DNA of 64,000 bases from the NCBI GenBank assembly GCA_034640345.1, contig JAXRVH010000004.1, positions 496,001 through 560,000 on the forward strand. Reading direction: 5' to 3'. The notes beneath the pieces were generated by a model. That model was not told the origin of the DNA. It worked only from the letters and a program-made list of their open reading frames with translations, and made no database searches. The translations under genes and the position numbers were made by a program. Shown here in pieces: positions 31,783 to 43,210 of this stretch (position 1 is the stretch's first letter; the number at the start of each line of letters is the position of its first letter). This DNA comes from Drechslera avenae (Eukaryota > Ascomycota > Dothideomycetes > Pleosporales > Pleosporaceae).

Positions 31783-32460
31783 ACGTGTAGTTATACATCA
31801 TGGCTTGATATGAATTCATTTTCTTCGTCTACCTTTGGAAACATGTACTGAGGCCAGTAACAACGTGTGGACCTGTGGGCCGCCGAGGGGGTTCCGTGGA
31901 CAAGCCTCCATGTAGCTACAATCAGATCAGATCTCTCCAGACCCGGGCACTCGGAACGGGGGTCCACTTACTTACTGGAAGCAGAAAAAAAAGGACCACG
32001 ACTAGCTACCTCAATCATACTTGCGCAATACTCCTAAATTCCGTTCAGTACTTATCCTTGGCCCACCTCGCCAACACAGTGGCCGTCTCGAATAGCTTGG
32101 AAAAAAAGGCCATGACTGATCCCGCGGGGGGGGGGGGGGGCGNNNNNNNNNNTGTGCAGTTTCCCAATCCATGCCGATGACCATCCATCCAAAGATTGGG
32201 AGAATTTCCTCTGCTCTGGAACCGTCTGCGGCGGCGGCGGCGACGGCGGAATGGGCTCCCGGCACTGAATTGTCAGCCTCAATGATACAACCATCACCTC
32301 CAGAATCGGGTATTTGTCCGCTTCTCGCCGGTGTTGGTGTCTCTCGATTCGCCGTCTTTGATTGCACTTTTAATTCATCCAGCTTCGCTAACCCTACGAA
32401 GCACCCCCACCTCAAGTTATAGGCTAGCCTCAAGATAGCTATTTCCCTGGCTCGCCAACT
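31783..32460. other. Intergenic with assembly gap
   Basis: The 3' flank of the GH94 gene. Ten N at 32143-32152 follow a run of about 14 G. A minus-strand open frame from about 32430 to the gap has protein-like composition (GWMVIGMDWETA at its end) and may be the far end of the broken gene to its right, but no start or stop can be placed. Confidence 0.45.
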
Positions 32461-33474
32461 TCAACACAGCCAGCCAGCGCCAGCCTGCTTACGCTGGTCT
32501 CGGACATCTGACTGAGTGGCATAGTTGGGTCGGACGTCCGAAGAGCGGTATACACAGGCGCAGTGGGCGGGTGCATGGACAGAGATTGCGACGGTGAGAT
32601 TTGCTTTCTCAGTGGGGATCGCGGTATTGTGGACGTGAGGAAGGAGGGTGGTATTATTGATGTCGCTGTACTGTCTGCAACCCATAATGTTAAACTCGTT
32701 GTGAAGGAACTCAGGGCTAAAGCTTACGCATAGCATCCCTTCTAGTTCCGGCTGCGCAAACGCCTCCTCCAAGAACTTGTTCGCGATCGAGAACCAAAAG
32801 GCGCTTCGGGCTCGTTGTCGATGAAACAGGACTTTGCTCGGTCAAGCGAGTTTGTGGCTATTCACCAAAAGGTTCTGGTCGGCATGACTTGTCGCTGATT
32901 TTCGGGGGTTTCTAAACCCGTAATCTGGCACATCTTCAAAAGGTAGGGTGGCGTTGATGGCTTCCTAGACACGTCTGTTACCAGCTGCTGCAGAATGAGT
33001 TCGCGGACAGGAAACTATCGCACCTTTAGAGAGTCAGGAATGACTCCGATACCGTGCAGAGGCAATCTATGTATCATGCCAAGCACGCTTTGTGGAGTAT
33101 TCTCCTCTGCAGATGTGGTGTACTTGAGCGGTGGGGTAGCGAAGCGGTATATGTCTCGTAGCTCACGCACATGGCTATTTGCCCTAACATTGGTCGGAGA
33201 TGAGGATCGAGAGCGCGGGGTTGGAGGTAACTGGATGTCACTGAACACTGATGTTGCTGTGGTGACAGACAGCTGGTCGTCCTAGGCCCTGGGTCCTCGT
33301 GCGTTTGCGCGGCATCATCATGATAGCACAGCTGTAGGAACTCGCACTAGTGCAGTGCTTTCGTTTCAAAGGCCGATACCCTGAGTCGGACCGAGGAGTA
33401 TACAATCGTTTCTTGAGTGGACTCGAGAGCGGTGATGTTGGAGCGAGGCGGGTACTGGCCATCTTACTCAACAT
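32461..33474 (-). pseudogene. Broken minus-strand gene of unknown family
   Basis: An ATG at 33459 opens MASTRLAPTSPLSSPLKKR. A second frame (about 33260 down) continues with FSDIQLPPTPRSRSSSPTN and RELRDIYRFATPPLKYT. In that frame a TAG at 33015-33013 interrupts (SLKVR stop FPVRELILQQL), and a TGA follows at about 32879. Further down, IDNEPEAPF jumps frame into FWFSIANKFLEEAFAQPEL, which runs to 32461. The pieces are protein-like and in order, so I read this as one decayed gene rather than chance. Some frame changes could be introns, but the two in-frame stops have no good splice sites around them. No family recognised. Confidence 0.4.
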
Positions 33475-33538
33475 ATTATCTATGAAACCAGATTACTTGT
33501 TTTAGACCCATTCAGCCGGCAACTACACTCTCCATTCT

Positions 33539-33762
33539 GTTTTGCGACGAACTGTTGAGCTGATAATCGCGAAATTGAGTTGTATCTTGTAAGGTTGACC
33601 TACAGTGTTTTTTCAATAATGCTCAGATTGCTGTTGTTCTGTAATTGCATGGTTCAGCTCCACACGACTAATATGGTCACTTGATGACTCTAGAAGTCTC
33701 CTTGTAATTGCAATGATGCCTCTCAAGATCATGTTCAAATGGCGATAACCCTAGTCGCGAGG
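33539..33762 (-). repeat. Dispersed repeat, copy 2 (inverted)
   Basis: The reverse complement matches 25446-25681 over about 220 bp (for example TCGTGTGGAGCTGAACCAT versus TCGTGTGGAGTTGAACCGT). Lacks the internal tandem unit of copy 1. It lies beside TA-rich relic DNA. Confidence 0.7.
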
Positions 33763-34479
33763 AAACTATATCCTATTTGCTGGCCAGACAATCTCGACTC
33801 ACGCATTATAGAGACCTATTGCAGTGCGTTCGATAGATTCCAGGATAATGACACACTTTGGTTCCTCTAGATGTTCAAAGAGAGTGCTAGTTCTATCGTA
33901 AGTTTTAGTTCACTACTCTAAGATCCGTAGCTAACTGATGCTGGAATGACAAAGAATTTCAACTGTTCTAAAAGTTCCAGCACGGTTCCACGGGGCATAT
34001 CTCTACTTCTCCCCTCCTTCTCACAACAACCTCTTTACTTACAACCCTCCCTTTCGCCCTTGTCTCCTCCACATCCTAAACTATTCTCCACGATGTCCCT
34101 ACTGTTCGTCCTTCCTAAGAAGAATGCCAATAGACCGCTTCTACTATCAAAGTTTATTTAGGCAAATAGAGAGTCCGCCTTTAATACTCGTATCTAGTTA
34201 CTCTATTACATCTTATAGAAGTTGCCGCAAGCTAAGGTGTACGTTATTACATTTTAAAATAAGGCTATAAGATTGTACTAGAAAAAACATTATATAGACA
34301 ACAAGGCTTTTAAGCAAATAATTCTACATAAGGTTAAGATAACTGTTGAAGAAGAGAAGGTAGAGGCTATATTCTTGTCTATACTAATTAAGATATATTT
34401 GTCGCGAGATACGTTTACTTAGGCGGAGAAAGATACTCTAGAAGCTAGCTAAAGACGTTGAGCAACTTACACCGGGAGC
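33763..34479. other. TA-rich relic DNA
   Basis: Very rich in TA, with many stop codons in all frames. A short open piece (IDNKAFKQIILHKVKITVEE, about 34300-34360) hints at an old transposon or gene eroded by C-to-T change. No intact feature. Confidence 0.45.
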
Positions 34480-35692
34480 GTAGGAATTAGGAATTAGAGT
34501 GGCCTAGAATCGGATGATGAAACTGCCGGCCGAGCTATGCGCCCTAATCTACGACGAGATGCAGCGAGACGGAACCGCAAAGCTAGTTGATAGCAGCAAC
34601 TACGGCTGTTAGAGCTTAGCGCATCTAACAAGTATTACAACCGCACTAAAAATAAACTCCTTGTTAAGTTGCTTGTTAGAATCAAAGACATCTGCGGCGG
34701 GATTAATACTACACTCTCAGAACTTGGTAACCAACGCACTCTCTTAGTGCACATGGTTCCTTCACAAAGTGACAGGCCTGCATTTACGGTCTCTTCAACT
34801 GCCGAGATGATGATCAATCTGGATATGGAAGAACTTATCAAACTAGACAGCCATAGTCGGACGATACAGGACAAGGCATACCGACATCAGAGGCAAAATA
34901 AGCAGGATCGCGTCAGACTAGATCAATACCCTTATGGATCTCAAGTAGAAGGCTGCGAACGCCTTGAAGGCGAGAGAAGCTAAGGAAACAGTTACGGCCA
35001 CTGGCAAACAAGAAAACGTTAGTATCCGACCGCCAAATCTACTCACTGCTAAATTCTCGGTGGTCCGATGACATGTAACCCAGAATGTACTCGTCTTCAC
35101 AATGATTACCGTCATTTTCCTCCTACTATCATTGATGTCCTCATTCTTCGCTATCAGCATTGCGGGATTCCCCAAAGACGAGAAGACTGGCGAGACTAAT
35201 TAGCCACTTAGCATTGTCATAGGACTCCTGTCTGCGTATTTCGTTATCCCCAACTCTCAAGAGCAAACTCACTAACGCTGTCCAGCAGTTGAAATATCCC
35301 TTTGTGTATCGATACCGCTCATTGTGTTCGCGCTCAGCACGGAGTACTGCTCGGCTACCTACAGGGAACTGCGGTCCAACCACTACCCGCGCATTGCCCT
35401 ACGTCTGCTCGCTTTCCCACAACCCTTCTGCTTAAACAGTTTGTTGCATCCCACATGGGGGAGATGGTACTCTGGATTGACAAAGGATCACGACACGTAC
35501 GTCAAACGAGATTGCAAGGAGAAGAGTATATTGGACAAGTTAAAACCAACTTCTCAATCATCACGTGTGGATTTGAAATTGTCTACGTCTTCTCTGTCTA
35601 TGCAGTGGTCATGGACCCTCGTTGACACAAATGGCGCATATGTTTTGATGATATTTCTTATCTTGCTCCTATTCAAGCTGCGGCTTTCCTAA
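34480..35692 (+). pseudogene. Degraded CorA-like membrane protein gene
   Basis: The C-terminal half of the fungal CorA-like (ankyrin-associated) Mg2+-transporter-type family is recognisable: a coiled region (LSELGNQRTLLVHM, then KLDSHSRTIQD), then LMDLK stop KAANALKAREAKE, an intron-like gap (about 35018-35083), the membrane helix NVLVFTMITVIFLLLSLMSS with FFAISIAGFPKDEKTG, and VEISLCVSIPLIVFALSTEY. TAG at 34946-34948 stands where the family has Gln, and TAG at 35201-35203 where it has Trp: both are single C-to-T/G-to-A changes. The N-terminal half is not visible; TA-rich DNA lies in its place. Not functional as read. Confidence 0.75.
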
Positions 35693-36633
35693 TGACACTC
35701 TCTGTATCAGGCACAGTACTATCTCCAATATTAGAGGCTTTCCGTTAGCCCTAATTTACTGTGCATTGGCATGCAAATCACGCGAATCGCAAGATACTTG
35801 GCCACTTTACTTGATCATTGATCAAGTGATAACCTTCTGTAAGTGGGCAGACGGAGATGTCAAGACTGAAAAGCAGCTGGCTTTTTCGCTGTTAATCAAA
35901 TAGAATATTTTGCTACAATGCCGCGGCAAGAAGTGATGATTCCGAGACGCCTTGGAGGAGCAGGCACGATCGCATGATAATCGCCTTGGTTCCTGTCTGG
36001 GACTAGCAGACTAGCTAAGGCCAGAGTGGTAGCTCAATAGTGCGTGAAAATGCGGAAGTCTACATCGTTTTCCGGTGATTACAATTTGTACCGGCCGAAG
36101 GATTCAGGCAAGGCGTCCACAGATGCCCCTCCCGCAGCGGCGCGCCTGTCAGCCCACCCCAACTTTGTGCTTTTCGTGATCAAGCTCCCGATGTCATGAA
36201 AAGTCTTAATACTACTCCTTTCCCTAGGCAGTCGCAGTAAGTAAGAAGTTTATGTCATGATCGGGTCACTTATCGAGTATGCGTGTATCAGGCAACCATT
36301 TCACTGAGTATTTCTACCAGCTTTCAAACGTCGACGAGGAGATACGGTAGTACAATAATGTCGCCCTATAGTTGAACTACCATTACGCGCATTTAATATC
36401 TATAGAATAAATATACTAAAGAGAGCTCACAATATAGCGAGGTTGTAATGGTTTGCCAAGACTTTTACATGTCATGTGGAGTTGTTGCAACTACCCTTTG
36501 AACTCTTTCCTCATCGTTTCATAGCACTCTGCACTCAAGGAGGAGACTTTATTACCAACACTACCAATTCTTCCAAAGTTATTTGTCCTGTAGGAACAAC
36601 AAATCTTCATCCCTACTTCCAAATCAGCACCAG
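35693..36633. other. Intergenic, AT-rich
   Basis: Between the pseudogene and the regulator gene. No coding potential seen; short AT-rich tracts at about 36390-36440. It includes the regulator promoter. Confidence 0.45.
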
Positions 36634-38364
36634 ATGGCGGACGGGGCACCTGTGCTCTGGTGCGGCCAATGCAACAAGCCTTTTACCAAGCGTTAGTATT
36701 TTCGCCGGACTGTTCCTATCATTTGCAAATAAGTATTAGACTGATGATTTCTGTAGAATCGACCTTGAACCGTCATGGATATTACTGCCGGTCTAAAACG
36801 AAAACACCGGTTCCGAGGAGACGGCGGTCATGTGCCGCCTGCGCACAGGCCAAGACTGGTTGCGATAATGCATTGCCCACATGTTCACGCTGTGTGCAGA
36901 AGGGTTTCGTGTGTCAATACCCTTCCAAGTATACCACCAAACAGCATGATGTGTCCAACAGCCTACACAATCCCGATCACAGTCAAGTGAACATGATCAT
37001 GCCAGGAGTGACCGAGCAGGCTTACAATCTTCAAGAGATGACACCAGACGGTGATGCTTCTATGCTTTTCACTGATGTGCAGTGGAATCTCGACGACATG
37101 ACTGTCCTTGGAGATTTCATGCCTCTCACACCTCAGTCGATATTTCCGTCGAATGGATCATCGTCGTCACCAGCGTCAACTGATCTGACGACTGCTTCTC
37201 CACCATCGTTACTTCCAAATGCATTACACCCGGAATTGCAGGAACAATCTCAACCTTTCAATTCACAGGAAAAACAACAACAGCAACAACACCAACTATC
37301 AAATTTTTCCATCATACCCGCCCCCACTTCAGACGTGAGATCAATGATGCAACGGCCAAATACAAGCCCTGGGAGCGGAAACAGCCGTCCGCCTGATATT
37401 ATATACATTGAAGTCTTACCCGCTGATGCTGCGTCACAATACCCTTCCTCCTTTTATACACCCGAGCTGCGTGTCATTCACAAATGAAGGAGCGACAGCC
37501 GAGCCACTTGATAATTGTATCGCTTTAATGCACATGGTGGCGATCGAATCCAAACGTAGCCGGAAGCTTTTTTGGCGAAATGTGCGGCAAGAGTGCGAAC
37601 GCATATGTGACCAGAGTCAGGCTCTTAGCAAATGGGAACTGCTTGGTGCTATGCAAACTCTCTCGATATATTTACTCATCCGTCTCGATGAAGGCGAGAC
37701 AGAGCACAACAACTGCGATCATCTTCTAGAAAGAGCTGTCATTGTAAGTTTACTCACCACTGCCTCCAAAAAGTATGCATAATAACATTCATTACAGCTT
37801 ACCGCTATGCAACTATCTCGAAACGATTTTGACTGTCACACGCACAAAGTGTCATGTAATAGCAAGTTTGAAAGCAACTGGCAGGACTGGATCTATAAAG
37901 AATCCCGGCGAAGGTACATACCAAGCATTCAAAGTCCTGCTTTGAGATAATTACCCGCTAACAATTCTTACAGACTTGCAGTCATCTATCGCATTCTTAA
38001 CAAGCTCGTCTTCTTCGGCCCAGCAGCCATGTGTGATATGCCTGCCGAGTTTGTGATTGCGCCTTTGCCCGCAAAACGGCAGTTTTGGGAGGCAACAAAC
38101 GCACAACAGTGGGAATTGCAAAGCCAGAAAGAGCCGCAGGGACAAGTATCATACGCATTGACCTTTGACGGCGAGATTGTCACGTTGGACCAGCGCCGTT
38201 TGTCCTGCCGCGATGCCTGGTTACCATATGCTTCATCAGATGAAGTGACGACTTCTCGGAACTATCAGGGTGGAATTGATCGCAGTGCAGGCTGCTGGGC
38301 AGAGTATTGCGCTGGAATGGACAGTATGGGTGGACTGATTATACTTGCGGCTTCTATGGCCTAG
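36634..38364 (+). pseudogene. C2HC + Zn2Cys6 transcription factor with a frameshift
   Basis: Exons 36634-36691, 36757-37743, 37798-37913 and 37974-38364. Exon 1 and 2 join into a finger WCGQCNKPFTKQSTLNRHGYYC (C2HC), followed by basic RRRR and a Zn2Cys6 cluster CAACAQAKTGC...CSRCVQKGFVC. A Gln-rich and Ser/Pro-rich linker follows. At about 37471 the frame breaks: YPSSFYTPELR is in one frame and FTNEGATAEPLDNCIALMH in the next, one base apart. Total exon length is 1552 bp, one more than a multiple of three, so one extra base explains it. The rest is intact to a stop at 38364. Either a real disabling mutation or a sequencing error; without the break, about 516 aa. Confidence 0.78.
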
Positions 38365-38787
38365 TGATGTGGAGCGGTGAATAGAATCTTTCTACTGCTT
38401 TTGACTTCTAGCTGGAGATTATGTACTGCTGAACCTGCCTATTTAGGGTAAAAAGTCAAGGAAGAAAACGGAATGTGACTATGCGTAGTGGGGTGGCCGG
38501 AGTTCACACGTCGGCCGGAACAAATTGTATGCCAAGACGCGGTACACGGAGATTCTGAAGTGTGTCATTCCATGTCCCTTCTTTCGCAAACTTTACAAGA
38601 ATATAAGATGGACACAATATGCCTGTGTACGAGTGACCAGACAGCTCGAATTCTTCGTGGGTGTCACCAGTAGCAGGTTCCCTCCAGTCCTTTTCCTCTT
38701 CAGACGAATACAGCTACGCTTCGACTTTACAAACAAACATCAGTCCAATCCCCGTATCCATCTTCAGCAAATCCCAGTCAAGCTGTC
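38365..38787. other. Intergenic, SDR promoter
   Basis: Between the regulator and the SDR, both plus strand. Overlapping short frames without motifs. No gene seen. Confidence 0.45.
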
Positions 38788-39781
38788 ATGGTTTCCGACA
38801 CGCCTCCATTCCCCTCACCCGTCAAGCGCTGGCACAACAAGGCTCAGCCCAGCGGTGACCCTAGCCTTGCCGCCCTCTCTCAGAAAGGAAAATCAATTCT
38901 TGTAACGGGTGGAGGCAACACAGGAATCGGAGGAGAGACAGCCGGCTTTTTTGCCCGTGCAGGTGCTGCGAGAATCGGCTTGCTGGGACGTCGTGAAGGC
39001 CCTCTACTCGAGAATAAAGCTATCATCGAAAGAGAATCTCCAGACACAGCCATCTTCATTCAAAGCACCGACGTCACCGACGAGGCTTCTGTCAAGTCCG
39101 CCTTTGACAACTTCGCCAAGGGCGGAAAGATCGACACACTCATCCACGCCGCTGCCGCCATTGGCCCCAGGGAGAACTTTGCCAACGTCGACGCTCGCGC
39201 GTTCCTCAAAGGCATCACCGACAATATTCAAGGGTCCCTGTGGGTCGCCAAGGCCTTTATCCGCACCGCCGCACCTGCTGCCCACGTCGTCGCCATCAAC
39301 TCCTGGGCTGCTCACCTGAGCCTCAACGATGCCTACGCCTCCTACTGCGTTGCCAAAATGGCCGTCTACCGCCTGTGGGACACGGTGCTTCTTGTAAACC
39401 CCAACCTGAGCATCTTCCACACCCAGCCTGGCGTTGTGCTTACTGAAATGAACCTCAGGGTCGGTGGGGCAGACAGCTTCAAAGACGTCAAGACTGATGA
39501 TGGTGAGTTTTTCTTTTACCAATACATCCTTTTAATGCCACCATCCCCCAGCCTTATAAAAAGAAAGACTAATATATATCTTTTTTTCCCTACTTTAAGT
39601 TACACTCCCTGCGAGCTTCAACCTCTGGCTCTCGACCCCAGAGGCTCGCTTCCTCAACGGCAGGTTTCTGGGGTGTAATTGGGATATCGAGGAGTTGGTG
39701 TCGCGCGCTGAAGAGATTGAATCGGGGAGACTTCTCAACCTTGACCTTAATGGCTGGCCGTTTCGGGCTGTGGTAAGTTGA
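38788..39781 (+). CDS. Short-chain dehydrogenase/reductase
   Basis: Exons 38788-39502 and 39600-39781 give 298 aa; the intron ends in AAG. The cofactor motif is LVTGGGNTGIGGETA (TGxxxGIG), followed by LLGRREG, suggesting NADP(H). STDVTDEASV is the Asp-containing adenine-contact strand. The usual NNAG is replaced by HAAAAIGP. The catalytic Ser is in VVAINSWAAH, and YASYCVAKMA holds the YxxxK pair. Exon 2 carries the C-terminal LPASFNLWLSTPEARFLNGRF, as in many fungal SDRs. A soluble reductase of a small carbonyl compound. It stands next to a regulator and near an MpaB-like oxygenase, so it may belong to a small pathway. Confidence 0.88.
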
Positions 39782-40141
39782 AGCGGGTTGACATGTGCGA
39801 TCTTGTTTTGTTTCCAAGCAAAACGATTAGGTTGCGAACAGGGAACTGGGCTAGATGTAGAGGCGTAGTCGGGTAGTTGTTTAGTTTACTTTTAAAACAA
39901 AAAAAGTATCGCTTTGTTTGTATACGTACTGCGCCGTTGCTTACTTGTGGGTGGTATAGTCTCTTTTTAAAAGAAGAGACGCTGACTACATCTATGCAGT
40001 AGTGAATGCATGAAAAGCTAGCTTATGCTCGTTACATGGGCTTCCCGCATACTCGTTTGCAGTTGACGATGTAATGGGGAGGTTTCACTAGGGGGGGGGG
40101 GATATCTGAAAGTATACCTCGATTTGAGTAAACATGACCTT
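39782..40141. other. Intergenic between convergent genes
   Basis: 3' flanks of the SDR and the HAD phosphatase, with AT-rich tracts and a G-run at about 40092-40101. No gene. Confidence 0.5.
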
Positions 40142-41057
40142 TTAGACAACAACTTCTATGCCATATGCTTGATAAGGAAAATCTTCCAAACTCGGCCTCA
40201 TCTCCGCCATTCCATCTTCCGACATCATTCGCCCATCTTGAGTAACTAGCAAACGTCTTTTATCGTCATGAATAGCAGCGCTAAAGTCGGGAGCGTTGCC
40301 GTTCTCCTCAGTCTTTCCCATGAGCACATCTACCTCTCGGCCTCTACACACGTCTGCTAAGCCTGGATGCGGCACCCAAACAACACGCATACCCGCTCTT
40401 CTCGCTGCCTCGACACCTGCAATGGAGTCTTCGAACACCAGGCACTCTTCAGGGCTGAGAGCGCGCCCTCGGCGTGCCGTCTCGGCGCGATTCAGCCGGT
40501 CCAGGGCCAGGAGAAAGATGTCAGGCTCGGGCTTCTTCTTGCTGTCCGACATGTCTGGATCATCGCCAAAGACGTGAAAAGCCGGGTCGTCGAATGCATT
40601 GGCGATGGCTGGTATGTGAGATGTTTTCAGCCCGAATTTGTGGTGGCCCGCCGAGCTGGCTAGCGATAGTAGCACGCTCGGCCGAGTTTTTGATTTGAGC
40701 GTTATAAGCAGGTCGTCAACGCCGGGCAGGGTTTTGCTCTTCTTGAACAAATGCATGCCTTGCTTCTCCTTGGCTGCCCATTCCGCGGGCGTAAGGGGCA
40801 CTTGGGCCCATTCTAGGAGGCGTTGGGTACCCTGTGCAATAGTTTCTTAGCAGGCGAGCCAAGACACATGACAGGGAGTAGTAGCTAACACGTGAGCCTC
40901 TGCTTTGCTGAGTAGCCTTGATTGCCCAAGGGTAGTCGGGCTTCCCGCACTCTCGCAGAATGCTGTTGTAGATGTCGGTGTAAATGTCTTCCGAGTTGAT
41001 GAGTGTACCGTCCACATCAAAAATACACGCTCGCACTGGCGGTAATGGCTTAGCCAT
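40142..41057 (-). CDS. HAD-superfamily phosphatase (subfamily IA)
   Basis: Exons (minus) 41057-40890 and 40831-40142 give 285 aa; 58-bp intron with donor GTTAGC. Motif I is CIFDVDGTLINSED with the nucleophile Asp and acid/base Asp. Motif II is LLSLASSAGHHK, motif III the Lys in KKKPEPDIFLLAL, and motif IV FEDSIAGVEAARRAGMRVV. The C1 cap with DIYTDIYNSIL is typical of the beta-phosphoglucomutase / pseudouridine-5'-phosphatase-like group (HDHD1, GS1-like). Acts on a small phosphorylated metabolite in the cytosol; the exact substrate is not readable from sequence. The C-terminal 60 aa (RRLLVTQDGRMMSEDG) are longer than in bacterial relatives. Confidence 0.88.
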
Positions 41058-41714
41058 GCTGGATAAGCAAGCTAAAAACCAAGTTTCGGGTTGGTAGAGG
41101 AGGGTGTTGTTGGGTCCTTGGACGTGGGTTCAACATGCGACTGCCATCGCCGATTGCGACTGCCCCGCGCGCCCTAACCGGATCCAGTGTAGTAAACGAG
41201 GCAGTATGTGAAGCAACAACCCAGAGGTCAATACAACTCATCGACCTCGACCTTTGCTCACACCCAACAGCTCGTAGTAGAGCCCTTGTCGCATGGAAAC
41301 GATTTGGTTGCCAGATCTGCGCACAGAATCGTCTCAGGCCAAGGTCTCAGGCCAGCCATGGTATTCAGGTCAGGCGTCCATGGTGGGGCTTTGGAGGATG
41401 CAAAGTGGGCACAGCACACGGCATTTCCTCGTGGCCATGTGCACATCTAATCAACGACTCGGTTATCATTGGCGGAAGGGTTCGAAAAATCTCTAGTGGG
41501 AGCTGCTTTGCTCCGACCAAGCATGCAACGATAGCTCCAAGGAGACTTGGTATTCATCAGTAACGGCCGCAGCGTCGCAAACTAAGCTTCATACAGTCGA
41601 TACTAAAGCACGATTACGATGTCCATGGGAAAGTGAAGTCACGTACAAATAGACAGAGAATCCTCGCGGCAATGTTCGGTAGTGGCTACCTGGCTGGCTT
41701 CCTCGCATTCCAAG
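41058..41714. promoter_or_regulatory. Divergent intergenic region
   Basis: Separates the HAD gene (minus) from the MpaB-like gene (plus), and so holds both promoters. Several short ORFs in overlapping frames have no family features. No gene called. Confidence 0.4.
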
Positions 41715-43210
41715 ATGTCGCCGTACATGCTGCTTCTCCCGATAGCCGTTGGCTACCTCGTGCTCGCGCGAACGCTTAGATACCGTCGCATCTCGCAGCT
41801 GCAAGCACAGCATGGCTCCACAGCGGTACGATTCGCGAATCTCGATTACAAGGATGCGCAGAAGATTATCGGTCAGATGGGTCTTTACGAGTTCCCATGG
41901 ATCTTTCTTGCTGGCAAGGATTTTGCGTTCCTGAGAGTAAGTGACGTTTTTTGCTTCGACTCCCTATCCCACAGCAGAGGGAATCTTTCGACGAGGACGA
42001 AAGACTCTTGGGTGGCAACGGTAGCTGGGTAGTTGTCAGAATACATGGTTTAACACGAATGTACCAGGCCTTTGCAATTCCCGGCATCTCCAAAGTGTCT
42101 GTCGCAGCCAAGGAAATGGTCTCTCGGGTTGGAAAACGGTACGCCGACACGACGGTCCTCGTGGGCGAGTTCCTTGTCAACGACATTGACAGCGAGCGAG
42201 CATGCATTGCCATCAACCGGATGAACTGGATCCACTCACGCTACGGCAGCAAGATCAAGATGGACCAGATGGTCTACACGCTCTGTCTGTTGACCTGTGA
42301 GGCTTTGCAGTGGATTGATAGATACGACTGGCGGCAGACGACGGCTCTGGAGAAGCATGCGTCCTGGGTATTCTGGAACGAGGTGGGAAAGAGAATGGGG
42401 CTTACGGACGTACCGGAAAGCTTCGAGGCGTGCGCAGACTTCATTGAGGCATTTGAGAAGCGGCAGATGGAGCCTTCAGAGGACAACGCAGTGATTGCAC
42501 AAGGTGTCTTTGCACTCTATGCATCAACTGTCCCCGCTTTCCTTGCGCCCATTGTACGCACCGTCTTGATTGCTTTCATGGATACGCGGCTGAGCGGCGC
42601 CTTCAAGCTAGCCACGCCGCCGACCAACTTGGCCCGGTCGTTTCTGTGCTTTCTCTTGGCGCTAAGAAAGTACTTTGTCCGGCACCTGATGCTGCCACGA
42701 TACTCCACATTGCAAGTGTTCGGCGAGGAGAACAGCGCCGGATACCGACCAATGCTGTTCTGGGAAATCGAGCCGTGGTATGTGGCGTCTTCGAAACACT
42801 GCAACTGGCTCTACAGAACGTATACTCGCCTGTTTGGGCTGCCGGTGGCCGGAGACGCAAAGTTTCGACCAGAAGGGTACAGGCTGCAGGAGATAGGGCC
42901 AAAGCATATAGAGGGCAAGGGAGGTGAGGAAGTCATGTCTTTCGTGAAGCAAGGCGGAGCTTCGGCGTTCAGCACCTTTGGCCAGTTTGAAGATACCATC
43001 TACAAAAGAGGCGGGTGTCCAATGGGTGCTGGAACTGCTTCTTCGTCCCCGAACATGACATGTCCACTAGGCTTCGAAGATGCACCTGTAGCGGCGGCAC
43101 AGTTGAAGAAGGGCGCATACAATCGTCCACTTGGAGCCAGCCTTGCTACACCCATCTCCGAGGTTTCCCATGCTCTCAAAGTCGCTTTCCCGATGGCCTC
43201 GGAGTTGTAG
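41715..43210 (+). CDS. MpaB-like ER-bound oxygenase (DUF2236 family)
   Basis: Exons 41715-41936 and 42068-43210 give 454 aa. The frame opens at GTG 41682, but the first ATG is 41715 (MSPYMLLLPIAVGYL), an N-terminal membrane anchor. After RYRRISQLQ and FPWIFLAGKDFAF the intron joins to AFAIPGISKV. The core reads RYADTTVLVGEF, AINRMNWIHSRYGSKIK and LQWIDRYDWRQ, the fungal mpaB/rubber-oxygenase-domain pattern with conserved His and Arg. MpaB' cleaves a farnesyl chain in mycophenolic acid synthesis at the ER; most relatives are uncharacterised. Function here is oxidative cleavage or oxidation of an unknown substrate. The extra Gly/Met/Pro-rich tail after about residue 360 is variable in the family. 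Confidence 0.8.
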
